A stretch of 64,000 nt of DNA from Streptomyces zingiberis (GTDB lineage: Bacteria > Actinomycetota > Actinomycetes > Streptomycetales > Streptomycetaceae), in assembly GCF_012034935.1 (NCBI RefSeq), contig NZ_JAATEN010000007.1, positions 1-64,000 of the forward strand, written 5' to 3'. Below the pieces are notes generated by a model that searched no databases, had not been told where the DNA came from, and worked only from the letters and a program-made list of their open reading frames with translations. Shown in pieces: positions 14,327 to 22,723 of this stretch. Position 1 is the first letter of the stretch; every line of letters starts with the position of its first letter. The position numbers and the translations under genes were made by a program.

Positions 14327-15379
14327 TCAGCCCACGGTCGACGCCCGGCGGGGCCCCGGAACGGCCGCCGGGGCGCCGTCCCCGGGGGTGGCCAGGGCCT
14401 CCGCGGCCGCCGCCGCCTCGTCGAAGGAGGCGATGGTACGGGTGAAGTCCCGGGTGGAGAGCAGCAGTTTGTAGATGATGGCCAGCTCGAACACGAGCAG
14501 CAGGGCTGCGGCGCCGATGGTCACCGCGGCGACCGCGCCCGCGGCCGGCGCGATGATGAAGACGGCCATCTGGAACTCGATCCCGCTGACCAGGTGGGTG
14601 CGGATGCGGTGGCGCAGCAGCAGGTTGCGGAACCGGCCGTACCAGGGGAAGCGGCTCTTGAACTCCTGGTGGAGGTCGATGACCGGGCCCTCGGGCCGGT
14701 CGGCGGGGACGGCGGCCGTCTCCTCGCCCTCCCGCGCCTCGGGGGCCGGGCCGTCGTCGGCGCGCGTCCGGTCCTCGTGGTCGAAGTCGGCCTCCGGGTT
14801 CTCCCGCAGCAGGTCCTCCATGAAGGAGACGCGCCGGTCGTCGTCGGCCCGCCGGGCGGCGCGCGCCCGGGCCTTGATCTGCTTCCGCATCCCGTGCCGG
14901 ATCTTGAAGATCTGGAGGGCGTCGACGTAACGCAGCATGTCGAGGAAGACCACGGTGAGGGCGAGCCACAGGAAGACGACGTCACCGGTGCGGGAGTACT
15001 GGCCGCCCATCAGGGCTATCGCGCAGGCGAGCACGCGCACGCGGTCGAACACGTAGTCCAGCCAGGCGCCGAAGACGGTGCCCGTGCCGGTGAGCCGGGC
15101 CAGCTTCCCGTCCATGCAGTCCAGGATGAAGCTGAGGTGGTAGAGCAGGGCCCCCAGCACCAGCCAGCCCCAGCTCCCGGCGGCGAAACAGGCCGCGGCG
15201 CCGAGCCCGAGCACGAGCGCGGACCAGGTGATCTGGTTCGGGGTGATCCGGGTCCACATGGCGGTCCACCGCACCAGCGGGGTGGCCACGGGGTCGACCA
15301 GCAGCACCGTCCACCACGCGTCGCGCTTCTTCTCGGTGGTGCGACGCACCTCCGCCAGCGGTGGAATGTTTCTGCGCAT
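14327..15379 (-). CDS. CDP-alcohol phosphatidyltransferase family membrane protein
   Basis: A 350-residue integral membrane enzyme. The catalytic motif D-G-X2-A-R-X9-G-X3-D-X3-D is present as CMDGKLARL... followed by GAWLDYVFDR (residues 88-115 approximately). About six hydrophobic segments flank a cytoplasmic insert near residues 170-225 that is rich in charged residues. The family moves a phospho-alcohol from a CDP-activated donor onto an alcohol in phospholipid or inositol-lipid synthesis; the acceptor is not determined. ATG 15379 is preferred over the in-frame TTG 15385 because GGAGAG then lies at a normal distance. Confidence 0.88.
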   Translation of the reverse strand: MRRNIPPLAEVRRTTEKKRDAWWTVLLVDPVATPLVRWTAMWTRITPNQITWSALVLGLGAAACFAAGSWGWLVLGALLYHLSFILDCMDGKLARLTGTGTVFGAWLDYVFDRVRVLACAIALMGGQYSRTGDVVFLWLALTVVFLDMLRYVDALQIFKIRHGMRKQIKARARAARRADDDRRVSFMEDLLRENPEADFDHEDRTRADDGPAPEAREGEETAAVPADRPEGPVIDLHQEFKSRFPWYGRFRNLLLRHRIRTHLVSGIEFQMAVFIIAPAAGAVAAVTIGAAALLLVFELAIIYKLLLSTRDFTRTIASFDEAAAAAEALATPGDGAPAAVPGPRRASTVG

Positions 15380-15901
15380 GGCCAACTCTCCGGTGTGGGT
15401 GGGTGGTTCACCTCACGTTAAGGAGGACTTCGCCAGAAGTACAAGCTATGCGCCGTACAACCTTTACCTACGGGTACGGGTCCTCTTGGGTGTCACTGTC
15501 CATGCATGTGACAGGTTCGGCGCACTTGCGGCCCGGCGGTGAGCGGCACCTTGGGAGATGCCGTCAGGCCGGTGCCGGTTCCCGGGAGACGGTCACGTTC
15601 TCGGCACGCGGCCGTCGCACGGCCCTCGCGGTGCCGCCCGGCGGGCCGTCCCGGCGGGCGCCGGAGCGCTCTCCCGGGCCCGCGGCACGGCGCGCTTCCG
15701 CGGACGTGACGTAGCCCACCCCACCGTGGCGCGAAGCCTCCGGACGGCGGGACCGCCCGCGAGGTGTCCACGAGGCGGCGGCCGTCCCCTCCCGGCCCTC
15801 CCCCCGCCCGCCGGCCGGGGCCCGGGGTCCGGTGGACCGGCCGGGCTGGGAGAATGTCCGCGGCAGACGGGCAGTGACGAGGCGGAGCGGCGGAGGCGAC
15901 G
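15380..15901. other. Intergenic region between divergent genes
   Basis: 522 bp without a supported gene. The first 140 bp are AT-richer and hold two GTACAA copies (near 15439 and 15456) and an inverted repeat at 15491-15513. This part probably contains the promoter of the minus-strand phosphatidyltransferase. The rest is GC-rich and shows no clear element apart from the region just before the kinase start. Confidence 0.6.
15491..15513. promoter_or_regulatory. Inverted repeat, operator candidate
   Basis: TGTCAC (15491-15496) and GTGACA (15508-15513) form a perfect inverted repeat with an 11-bp spacer containing ATGCAT. It lies about 110 bp upstream of the minus-strand phosphatidyltransferase gene. 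Confidence 0.4.
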
Positions 15902-16807
15902 GTGACGGACCCGGCACGGCGGACGGGAGCCGCGGTGGTGTTCAGCGAGCGCCGCGCCCGCGAGGTGCTGGCGGCGGCCGGGCATCCGGGGGCCGCGGCG
16001 GACGGCCCGCTGCTGGCGTTCGGGGAGAACGCCGTCCTGGCGCTGGGGGACGACGGCCCGGTGGTCAAGATCGGCCGCAGCGCGGAACTGCTGGACCGGG
16101 CCCGCCGTGAACTCCGCGTCGCCCGCTGGCTCGCGGACCAGGGGGTGCCCACCGTGCGGCCCGCGGAGCCGGAGGCCCGGCTGGTCGACGGTCACCCGGT
16201 GACGTTCTGGTACCGGCTGCCGGAGGCCGTCCGCCCGCCCCGAGCCGCCGATCTCGCCACCCTGCTGACGGCGGTGCACGCGCTGCCCGACCCGCCGTTC
16301 CCCCTCCCCCGCCGCGACCTCCTCGGCGGCGTCGAACGCTGGCTGCGGCTGGCCGGGGACGCGATCGACCCCGCCGACGCCGCCTTCCTCCGGGAGCGGC
16401 GCGACCACTTCGCCGGGGCGGTGGCCGGGCTGCGGCCCCGGCGGGCGCCCGGCCCCATCCACGGTGACGCGCTCCCCCGCAACGTCCACATCGGCCCCGG
16501 CGGCCCCGTCCTGGCGGACCTGGAGACCTTCTCCCACGACCTGCGTGAGCACGACCTGGTGGTCATGGCGCTCTCCCTGGACCGTTACGGGCTCCCGCCC
16601 CAGGAGTACGCGGCCTTCACCCGGGGCTACGGCTGGGACGTCCGCGAGTGGGAGGGGTGCGCCCTGCTGCGCGGTGCCCGGGAGACGGCGAGCTGCGCGT
16701 GGGTCGCCCAGCAGGCGCCGGGCAATCCGGCCGCGCTGGCGGAGTTCCGCCGCCGTGTGGGCTCCCTGCGCGACGGCGACACCGAGGTGCGCTGGCACCC
16801 CTTCTGA
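15902..16807 (+). CDS. APH-family phosphotransferase
   Basis: A 301-residue protein with the aminoglycoside phosphotransferase kinase-like fold. The N-lobe lysine is in VVKIGRSAELLDRARRELRVA. The catalytic loop is PIHGDALPRNVHI (H-G-D-X4-N) near residue 182 and the metal-binding acidic pair lies in VLADLETFSHDLREHDL. The family also phosphorylates many small alcohols, so antibiotic resistance should not be assumed. GTG 15902 follows a GGAGGCGAC ribosome site. It is isolated, with a hairpin 55 bp downstream. Confidence 0.85.
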   Translation: MTDPARRTGAAVVFSERRAREVLAAAGHPGAAADGPLLAFGENAVLALGDDGPVVKIGRSAELLDRARRELRVARWLADQGVPTVRPAEPEARLVDGHPVTFWYRLPEAVRPPRAADLATLLTAVHALPDPPFPLPRRDLLGGVERWLRLAGDAIDPADAAFLRERRDHFAGAVAGLRPRRAPGPIHGDALPRNVHIGPGGPVLADLETFSHDLREHDLVVMALSLDRYGLPPQEYAAFTRGYGWDVREWEGCALLRGARETASCAWVAQQAPGNPAALAEFRRRVGSLRDGDTEVRWHPF

Positions 16808-16861
16808 CCGCCGGACGGGCACCCCGCTCCGCCCTCCCGTCCCCGCCTCCCGGGCCCGTCA

Positions 16862-16880
16862 GGGCGGCCGGCGGCCGCCC
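16862..16880 (+). terminator. Terminator hairpin after the APH-like gene
   Basis: GGGCGGCC, a 3-nt loop, and GGCCGCCC form a perfect 8-bp stem 55 bp after the stop codon at 16807. Confidence 0.5.
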
Positions 16881-17011
16881 GGCAGGGCACCGGCCCGGGG
16901 CGGAACCACCGCCCCCGTCCCTCGCGGCTCCCGGCGCTGTCAGTACCCGGCGGCATGATCTGCGGCGTCGGAAGTCAGCGGCCGGTTCACCCGGCGGACG
17001 AAGAGGAAACG

Positions 17012-19045
17012 ATGCGGAACTTGATCCAGTTCGAGCGGTTGCGGGAGGACGAGCCCCTGCTGTCGCCGTCCGGCCGCTACAAGCTGTGCTACGACGGGGA
17101 GGGCGTCGCGATCGTCCTGGACACGCACACGGGCGGGGCCGTGTGGCGGGCGGGCGAGGAGGGGCGGCCCGTGGCCGGAGACCTGCTGCTCGGGGACCGG
17201 GACGCGGTGCAGGTCGAGGCACCCGGCGAACTCCGCACGGTCTGGCGTTCGCCGATCGCGGCGGAGGGGGCCCGCTCACTGATCCTCACCGACACCGGTG
17301 ACCTGGAGCTGCTCAACGGCGACGGAGCCCGGATCTACACCTCCCGGAGCGGCCCGGTGGAGCCACGCCCGCTGCGGAACTCCGCGCCCGTGGCCGCGAT
17401 CACGGCTGACACCTTCCTCGTGCGGGAGACGGCCAAGTGGCGCCGGACCGTCACCCGCGAGCAGGACGGTCCGCTGCGCCTGAGCAGGCACCACAAGAGC
17501 AGTGGGCTGATCTCCTACCTCCCGGCACCGCTGGTCCGCTGGATGGAGCAGGAGGGGACGGTCCTCACCTGGCGGATGCTGCCGGACGACGGCCGGCCCG
17601 GGCCGCGGGCGCGGACGCTCTGCCTGGAGGACTCCGACGGCACGGTGCTCTGGGCCGAGGGATCGTGGGAACAGGGCGCCGACCTGCCCCCGGCCGAGCC
17701 GCACGGGCATGCCGGTCCGGAACTCGGTGCCGGCGGGCGGCTGCGCAACCAGTCCCTGACCTCCGCCTCCGGCGCGCACACCCTCACCCACCGGTTCGAC
17801 GGCAATCTGGTGCTGTACTGCGACGCGACCCTGCGCGTGGTGTGGTCGGCCGGCACCGACTGGGCCGGGCCCGGCTGGACCGAGCTGACCGGCGACGGCG
17901 AGCTGACCGTGCGGAACGTGTGGGGCGCCGCGGTGTGGAGCTCCGGCACCGCCGGCGCGGGCGGCAGCCGGCTCGTGGTCCGCGACGACGGCCGGGTGGC
18001 GTTGCTGGACGCCGGCGGCACGGAGGTCTGGGCGATCGACGCCCACACGTCCTGCGCGGAGGCGGGCCCGGCCGTCGCGCGCGGTTCGGTGCTCCGCCGG
18101 GGGCAGACCCTGCTGCGCCGGTCCCTCACCTCCGCCGACGGCTCCACGGTGCTCGGGCACCGCGACGAGCACCGGCTGGCGCTCATCGCCGACGACGGGA
18201 CGTGGATCTGGTGGACGTACCTGGGTGACGCCGAGGGGGCGGCGCTGTGCCTGGATGAGGACGGCATGCTGAGGATCCGGGGTGCGGACGGCGCCGTGGT
18301 GCGGGAGGAGGCCGGCCCGGCGGACGAACTGCGGGTGGAGCCGGGAGAGATCCTGCTGTGCCGGGCGGACGGGGCGGTGGTCTGGCGCAACGGCGAGCCC
18401 GTTGACGAACCCGAGCCCGCGCCCGCGGTCCCGCCGTCCCGGGACGGGAGCGGGGGAGCCGGGCCCGAGCTGCCGGAGCCGGAGACGGCGCCCGAGGAGG
18501 ACTTCACCGCGTGGCTGGAACCCCTGACGGGCGACCTCACCTACTGCGTGACCGTCATCCATGACACGGCACCGGGCGAGGCGCTCCGCCGTCTGGGCGC
18601 CGAACCCGGGCAGATCACCGCCGGGACGTGGGACGAGCTGCTGACGCGGGGCGAGGCCGAGGACAGCGGGGACGACGACCTCCTGGTGGCGGCCTTCGCG
18701 CTCGGCCCGCACACCCTGCTCGTGGAGGACAACGGACGGGCCGGGGTCGTCCACGCCGAGCTGTCCCGGGGGACCTTCGCCGTGGCCTTGTACGAGGCGT
18801 TCAGCGGGGCGACGACCTTCCGGGTGTTCCGCGACGGTGAGGTGGTGGCCGACCACTCCGAGAACGGTGGCGCCGAGCCGACCATCCCCGAGGTGCGGGC
18901 GGCGCTCGCCGCGATGGGCGCCGACGACGCGCAGGACGCCGCCTTCGAGGACGGTCTGGAACTGCTGTGCCGGACGGCCGGGGTGCGCCCGACGGTGGCG
19001 GACGTGACGGGCACCGCCCTGGGGGCGATCATCCCCATGCCGTGA
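17012..19045 (+). CDS. B-lectin repeat protein fused to a DUF6461 domain
   Basis: A 677-residue protein with no signal peptide or membrane segment. Residues 1-470 contain repeated beta-strand units of the bulb-type (B) lectin kind: SPSGRYKLCYDGEGVAIVLD, SASGAHTLTHRFDGNLVLY with VVWSAGT, and SADGSTVLGHRDEHRLALI with WIWWTYL. A Pro/Glu-rich linker (about 465-495) leads to a C-terminal domain (DFTAWLEPLTGDLTYCVTVI, GEALRRLGAEPG) that I recognise as DUF6461. The carbohydrate-binding positions are poorly conserved, so sugar binding is uncertain. ATG 17012 follows AAGAGGAAAC. The combination suggests an intracellular recognition or immunity-like role, which is inference. Confidence 0.75.
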   Translation: MRNLIQFERLREDEPLLSPSGRYKLCYDGEGVAIVLDTHTGGAVWRAGEEGRPVAGDLLLGDRDAVQVEAPGELRTVWRSPIAAEGARSLILTDTGDLELLNGDGARIYTSRSGPVEPRPLRNSAPVAAITADTFLVRETAKWRRTVTREQDGPLRLSRHHKSSGLISYLPAPLVRWMEQEGTVLTWRMLPDDGRPGPRARTLCLEDSDGTVLWAEGSWEQGADLPPAEPHGHAGPELGAGGRLRNQSLTSASGAHTLTHRFDGNLVLYCDATLRVVWSAGTDWAGPGWTELTGDGELTVRNVWGAAVWSSGTAGAGGSRLVVRDDGRVALLDAGGTEVWAIDAHTSCAEAGPAVARGSVLRRGQTLLRRSLTSADGSTVLGHRDEHRLALIADDGTWIWWTYLGDAEGAALCLDEDGMLRIRGADGAVVREEAGPADELRVEPGEILLCRADGAVVWRNGEPVDEPEPAPAVPPSRDGSGGAGPELPEPETAPEEDFTAWLEPLTGDLTYCVTVIHDTAPGEALRRLGAEPGQITAGTWDELLTRGEAEDSGDDDLLVAAFALGPHTLLVEDNGRAGVVHAELSRGTFAVALYEAFSGATTFRVFRDGEVVADHSENGGAEPTIPEVRAALAAMGADDAQDAAFEDGLELLCRTAGVRPTVADVTGTALGAIIPMP

Positions 19046-19112
19046 CGGGCCCGGCCGGACCGGTCGCCCCGGCCCCGCCGGCCGGGGAACCACCGGTGCC
19101 CGGCGGAGCCGG

Positions 19113-19146
19113 ACACGCCGCCCCGGCCGGTCCCGGGGCGGCGTGT
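19113..19146. terminator. Strong hairpin between convergent genes
   Basis: ACACGCCGCCCCGG and CCGGGGCGGCGTGT form a perfect 14-bp stem with a 6-nt loop, 67 bp after the B-lectin gene and about 105 bp after the convergent Roadblock gene. It probably works in both directions. Confidence 0.75.
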
Positions 19147-19251
19147 TCCGGCCGCGGCGGCGCCTTCCCTCCCGGTCCCGCCCGGCCCCTGCACTTCTCG
19201 CCCGGTTCGGCTCCCCCCCGGGCCGGGCGCCGGCGGCCGCCGCGGACTCCG

Positions 19252-19623
19252 TCAGATCTGGAGGTTGTTCTCGATGCGCTTCAGGGAGTGGCGGGCCAGG
19301 GCGAGGTTGCCCCGGGACCGGTCGAGGGCCAGATAGAGGAAGAGACTCCCGCTGTTGGCACTCATCGGGCGGATGAGGTGGTACTGCTCGCCGAGGGTGA
19401 TCAGGATGTCCTCGACCGTGTCGTCCATGCCGAGGCTGGCCAGCGTCCGGGCCTTGGCGCGCACCACCTCCGTGTTGCCGGCCGCGGCGACCTCCAGGTC
19501 CAGGCCCTTGCCGCCGCCGAGCTCGCCGAGCGACATGCCGCTCTCGTAGTCGACCACGGCGACGCCGATCGCTCCGTCGATCGCCATGGCTTCCTTGAGT
19601 GCGGTGTCGATGTCCATGCCCAT
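19252..19623 (-). CDS. Roadblock/LC7 domain protein (1)
   Basis: A 123-residue protein consisting of a single Roadblock/LC7 domain: ALKEAMAIDGAIGVAVVDYESG, then LDLEVAAAGNTEVVRAKARTL and ILITLGEQYHLIRPM. In bacteria such proteins form dimers and usually act as regulators of MglA-like small GTPases. ATG 19623 lies 5 bp after AAGGG; ATG 19617 is a close alternative. It is divergent from a second Roadblock-like gene, with a 132-bp AT-rich gap between them. No GTPase or conservon-type histidine kinase is adjacent. Confidence 0.88.
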   Translation of the reverse strand: MGMDIDTALKEAMAIDGAIGVAVVDYESGMSLGELGGGKGLDLEVAAAGNTEVVRAKARTLASLGMDDTVEDILITLGEQYHLIRPMSANSGSLFLYLALDRSRGNLALARHSLKRIENNLQI

Positions 19624-19755
19624 GCCTGCCCTTCGCGCGGTACCCGTGCGCTGCTGGCACGGCGTCAGAAAATGTTGGCCAGAAGCGATCTGGCGTTTCG
19701 GAAATAAACTACTGTGCTTGCAATCAGCTTGTGAAGCGCCAGTGAAGGGACACCG
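19624..19755. promoter_or_regulatory. Divergent promoter region of the Roadblock cluster
   Basis: A 132-bp gap that is AT-rich for this genome, especially 19665-19735. It contains an inverted repeat (CCGTGC, 7 nt, GCACGG at 19644-19662) in the probable leader of the minus-strand gene, and AT-rich hexamers such as TAAACT. Promoters in both directions are expected, but I cannot assign a sigma factor. Confidence 0.5.
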
Positions 19756-20109
19756 GTGTCCGCTGTCGAAGAACCCCTGCTCGATCTGCTCGACATGCCG
19801 GGAGTCCGGGGCGTCGCCCTCGTCGACGCCGTCACGGGACTGACCTACGGCGAGGCCGGGGCCCGGGATCTGGACGCCGCGGAGTGCAGCGGACTGGCCA
19901 CCCTCATCGGTGACCGGCTGCACGTCGCGGGCGCGCGCGGTGAGCTGGAGAGCGTCGTCGTCACGGGCGCCCGGCACCAGATCGTCCTGCGCGCACTGCC
20001 CCGGCAGGGGGATCCTCTGCTGCTCACCGCCACCCTCGACCGGGAGCAGGCCAACCTGGCCCTCGTTCTGCACCGGTTCGGCCTCTACGCCGACGGCGCG
20101 GCGCGATGA
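19756..20109 (+). CDS. Roadblock/LC7-like protein (2)
   Basis: A 117-residue protein with the alternating pattern of a Roadblock fold (LLDLLDMPGVRGVALVDAVTG, SVVVTGARHQIVLRALP, LDREQANLALVLHRF). The final helix LDREQANLALVLHRF parallels LDRSRGNLALARHSLKRIE of the divergent Roadblock protein, so the two are probably paralogues. GTG 19756 follows GAAGGGA. Its stop overlaps the start of the next gene (ATGA), so the two are translationally coupled. It could heterodimerise with the divergent protein. Confidence 0.75.
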   Translation: MSAVEEPLLDLLDMPGVRGVALVDAVTGLTYGEAGARDLDAAECSGLATLIGDRLHVAGARGELESVVVTGARHQIVLRALPRQGDPLLLTATLDREQANLALVLHRFGLYADGAAR

Positions 20110-20930
20110 GCGCCCGTGGCGGCGGCCCCGGCGGCGGCCCCCGGAACGTCCCCGGTCTGCTGGAGGAGCTGCACCGGGAGCGGCATACCGGCACGGTGGT
20201 CCTCTCCGGGTCCCCCGGCGGCAGCGTCCATCTCCGCGAGGGCCTGATCGTCGCGGTGGAGACCCCGGGCGCACCCAGCGCAGAATCGATCCTGCTGAAG
20301 TCCGGCCGGGTGGACGCGGCCGGGTGGCGGTCCGCCTGTGCGGCCGGCGGTACGCACGACGGCGGTCTGGAGGCCGAACTCGGCGCGCGGGGCCTGCTCA
20401 CCCCGCAGGAGTTCCGGATCGCCTGCACCGCTGCGCTGTTCGACGCCGCCCTCGCGCTGGCGCTCACCCCGCCGGGCGGCTGGGAGGTCACGGAGGCGGC
20501 CCCGTGCCCGGTGACGGGACCGTCCTTCACCCCCCGGCGGGTCACGGACGAAACCTCCCGGCGGCTGACCCTGCTGGCCGAGGTGTGGGGTCCGCCCGCG
20601 GAGTTCGCCCGGTCCCGCGTCCTCCCGGCGGCGGACGTCCCCGCGCGGGTCCCGCCCCGCTACGCCACGCTGCTGCGGGTCGTCAACGGCCGCCGCACCC
20701 CTCGCGACATCGCCTTCGCCCTGGGCCGTGGCACCTACGCGGTGATGCTCGACCTGGCCCGGATGGACCGGCTCGGACTGCTGCTCCGCGCCCAGGCCGC
20801 CACGGGCGAACGGCCGAGCACGGCACCGCGCCGGCCCGAACACGAGCCGGGCGCCGCACCATCCCCCACGGCGAGCCTCCCCCGGCGCACCCCGGGAACC
20901 CACCATCCGCACCGAACGGTCCCGGAGTGA
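20106..20930 (+). CDS. DUF4388-like protein with a C-terminal winged-helix-like region
   Basis: A 274-residue protein. Residues 15-60 (LLEELHRERHTGTVVLSGSPGGSVHLREGLIVAVETP) match the layout of DUF4388 domains, which are found in bacterial signalling proteins. Residues 180-230 (PPRYATLLRVVNGRRTPRDIAFALGRGTYAVMLDLARM) look like a winged helix. The last 40 residues are Pro/Arg-rich and disordered. Its ATG overlaps the stop of the preceding Roadblock-like gene. DNA binding is inference; a role as partner of the Roadblock proteins is likely from the coupling. Confidence 0.65.
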   Translation: MSARGGGPGGGPRNVPGLLEELHRERHTGTVVLSGSPGGSVHLREGLIVAVETPGAPSAESILLKSGRVDAAGWRSACAAGGTHDGGLEAELGARGLLTPQEFRIACTAALFDAALALALTPPGGWEVTEAAPCPVTGPSFTPRRVTDETSRRLTLLAEVWGPPAEFARSRVLPAADVPARVPPRYATLLRVVNGRRTPRDIAFALGRGTYAVMLDLARMDRLGLLLRAQAATGERPSTAPRRPEHEPGAAPSPTASLPRRTPGTHHPHRTVPE

Positions 20931-21221
20931 GGTCGCGCCGCCGCCGAACGGCGAAGCGCCGCACTCTGGCCGTGGCCCGCTCGGTCCGGGCCGGGCGCCC
21001 GCCCCGGGGAGCGGAAGCCCGGACCGCCCCACCCGGGCCGCCCCTGATCACCCGTCGGCCCGGTGCCTCCTCCGGACTGCCCCGGCCGCCGGACGACCTC
21101 GCCGAACACCAGCCCGGCCTGCTCCTGCTGCGCCGTGTGCGCGCGGGGCTCCAAGGCCTGCCCTGAACCGGCCCATACCGACCGCCCACCAGCCACCGTG
21201 CCATGGAGCAAGGAGCACCGC
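20931..21221. other. Gap within the Roadblock cluster
   Basis: 291 bp with no supported gene and no clear terminator. A ribosome site (AAGGAG) precedes the third Roadblock gene at 21222. Whether that gene is in the same transcript as 19756-20930 cannot be told from sequence. Confidence 0.5.
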
Positions 21222-21614
21222 ATGTCCACCGTTCCCGGTCCCGAACCCCTCGTCGAGATCCTGACCTCCCTGCGGGAACGGGTCCTGGGGGTGACTGAGA
21301 CGGTCGTCTCCACCGCCGACGGGCTGCTCGTCGCCGCCGACGCCGACACCGTCCAGCCCGAATCCGTCGCCGCGCTCTCCGCCGCGACGCACAGCATCGG
21401 CCGGCGCATGGCCCACGAGGTCGGCGGCGGTGAGCTGGGGGAGGTGACCGCCCGCAGCGCGGGCCGGCACGTCGTCGTCCAGGCCGTCGGCGAGCGCGCC
21501 CTGCTGACCGTCCTCGGCGACGACGGACTGGACCTGGCCGGCCTCCGGCGGGAGGTCCCCGCCGTCGTCGAGCAACTGGCCGAGATCCTCGCGGCGGACG
21601 CGCCCGTTGCCTGA
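21222..21614 (+). CDS. Roadblock/LC7 domain protein (3)
   Basis: A 130-residue protein with Roadblock features: LVEILTSLRERVLGVTETVVSTADGLLVAAD, then AATHSIGRRMAHEVGGGELGEVTARSAGRHVVVQAVG and LLTVLGDDGLDLAGLRREV. It resembles the Roadblock members found beside actinobacterial signalling operons. ATG 21222 follows GCAAGGAGCACC. It ends in a convergent arrangement with the exonuclease gene, with a terminator hairpin between them. Confidence 0.82.
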   Translation: MSTVPGPEPLVEILTSLRERVLGVTETVVSTADGLLVAADADTVQPESVAALSAATHSIGRRMAHEVGGGELGEVTARSAGRHVVVQAVGERALLTVLGDDGLDLAGLRREVPAVVEQLAEILAADAPVA

Positions 21615-21669
21615 AGCGGCACGGCGTCGCACCGCACGGGGCGGGCCGTACGGGGCGGGCCGTACCGGT

Positions 21670-21707
21670 CCGGCGGCTCCACCGGGCACCGTGGCCGGAG
21701 CCGCCGG
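21670..21707. terminator. Hairpin between convergent genes
   Basis: CCGGCGGCTCC (21670-21680) and GGAGCCGCCGG (21697-21707) form a perfect 11-bp stem; CCAC/GTGG can pair inside the loop. It sits between the Roadblock gene and the minus-strand exonuclease gene and can serve both. Confidence 0.7.
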
Positions 21708-21726
21708 GCCGGAGCCGCCGGCCCCC

Positions 21727-22506
21727 TCAGGCCGGGCGCGGGGCGCCGCCGCGCCCGGTGGCCCGCGCCGGGGCCGGGTCCCCGCCCGCCCGCTCCCGCT
21801 GCGGCGGCACCAGCGGCCAGGCGCGCTCCACATACGCCGCGGGGTCGGAGGTGCGGCGCAGATAGCGCTGGAAGGAGGCGGCCTGATCGGCCGCCGCGCG
21901 TATCTGGAGGTCGTGCAGGGCGGGTGGTTCCAGCGAGCCGACCGAGGTGTGGAGCCGGCCGATGCGGACGGCCACCCCGGCGGCGGCGAGGGCGTCCGCC
22001 CCGGCGTCGTGCGCACCCGCCAGCTCCACCTCGTAGTGCGCGCAGAGCGCCTGGAGGGTGCGCTTGCCCTTGCGGTAGCGGTCCACGTGTTTGTCGAGGA
22101 CCAGCGGGTCGATCACCGGGCCCGGCGCCCCTCCCAGCCGGGCCGCGAGCGGGGCGACGCCGTGCCGCCGGCACTCCCGGTCCAGCAGGGAGAGGTCGTA
22201 CCGGGCGTTCATCACGGCCAGCGGCCGCCCGGCGCGCAGGATGCCGGCGACGGCCGCCACGATCTCCGCGACCCCGGCCGCGGCGGGGAGGCCGTGACGC
22301 CGGGCGTGGCCGGTGGTGATGCCGTGGATCGCCGTGGCCTCCGCCGGGACCGGGACGCCCGGGTCGAGCAGCCAGCTCCGTACGGCGCCCGGCCCGCCGT
22401 CCGGCCTCAGCTCGGCGAGGGCCGCCGTGACGATGCGGTCGGACTCGATGTCCGTGCCCGTCGTCTCCAGGTCGAACCCCGTCAGCGCTTCGCGGTGCCA
22501 CCCCAT
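21727..22506 (-). CDS. DEDD-type 3-prime to 5-prime exonuclease (DnaQ-like)
   Basis: A 259-residue exonuclease of the DNA polymerase III epsilon superfamily. Exo I is FDLETTGTD (residues 10-18), Exo II is NARYDLSLLDRE near residue 95 and Exo III is AGAHDAGADALA near residue 155; the histidine of a DEDDh site is present. It is a stand-alone exonuclease without a polymerase-binding tail, likely involved in DNA repair or RNA processing. ATG 22506 gives MGWHREALTGFDLETTG, in line with the conserved start; upstream sequence in frame is low complexity. Confidence 0.9.
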   Translation of the reverse strand: MGWHREALTGFDLETTGTDIESDRIVTAALAELRPDGGPGAVRSWLLDPGVPVPAEATAIHGITTGHARRHGLPAAAGVAEIVAAVAGILRAGRPLAVMNARYDLSLLDRECRRHGVAPLAARLGGAPGPVIDPLVLDKHVDRYRKGKRTLQALCAHYEVELAGAHDAGADALAAAGVAVRIGRLHTSVGSLEPPALHDLQIRAAADQAASFQRYLRRTSDPAAYVERAWPLVPPQRERAGGDPAPARATGRGGAPRPA

Positions 22507-22689
22507 GACGGCTCTCCTCGTGTGTCGTGCCTCCCCCGATGTGCTCCACTTTCCCATCGCGCACTGACAACACCCGTCTGACGGACCGCCGAACGGAATG
22601 GCTGGTTCCGTACGGTGCGTCCCGGCGGGCGGTGGGGCGGTGCCGCCGGCAGGCGTCCGTCCGGAACCGGCACGGCGGCACGGTGGAAC

Positions 22690-22703
22690 GGCGCCGCGGC
22701 GCC
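22690..22703. repeat. Perfect 14-bp palindrome downstream of the HEPN gene
   Basis: GGCGCCGCGGCGCC lies about 20 bp after the minus-strand stop. With the adjacent GGCCGGCCCGGGCC it makes a highly structured end that may act as a terminator. Confidence 0.4.
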
Positions 22704-22723
22704 ACAGCGGCCGGCCCGGGCCG

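Noticed and set aside
15902..16807. Antibiotic-resistance aminoglycoside phosphotransferase
   Set aside because: Only the general APH kinase motifs are present; there is no feature tying it to aminoglycosides and no resistance or biosynthesis context.
19252..21614. A complete conservon (cvn) operon
   Set aside because: A conservon needs a histidine kinase, a DUF742 protein and a GTPase; none of these is encoded here.
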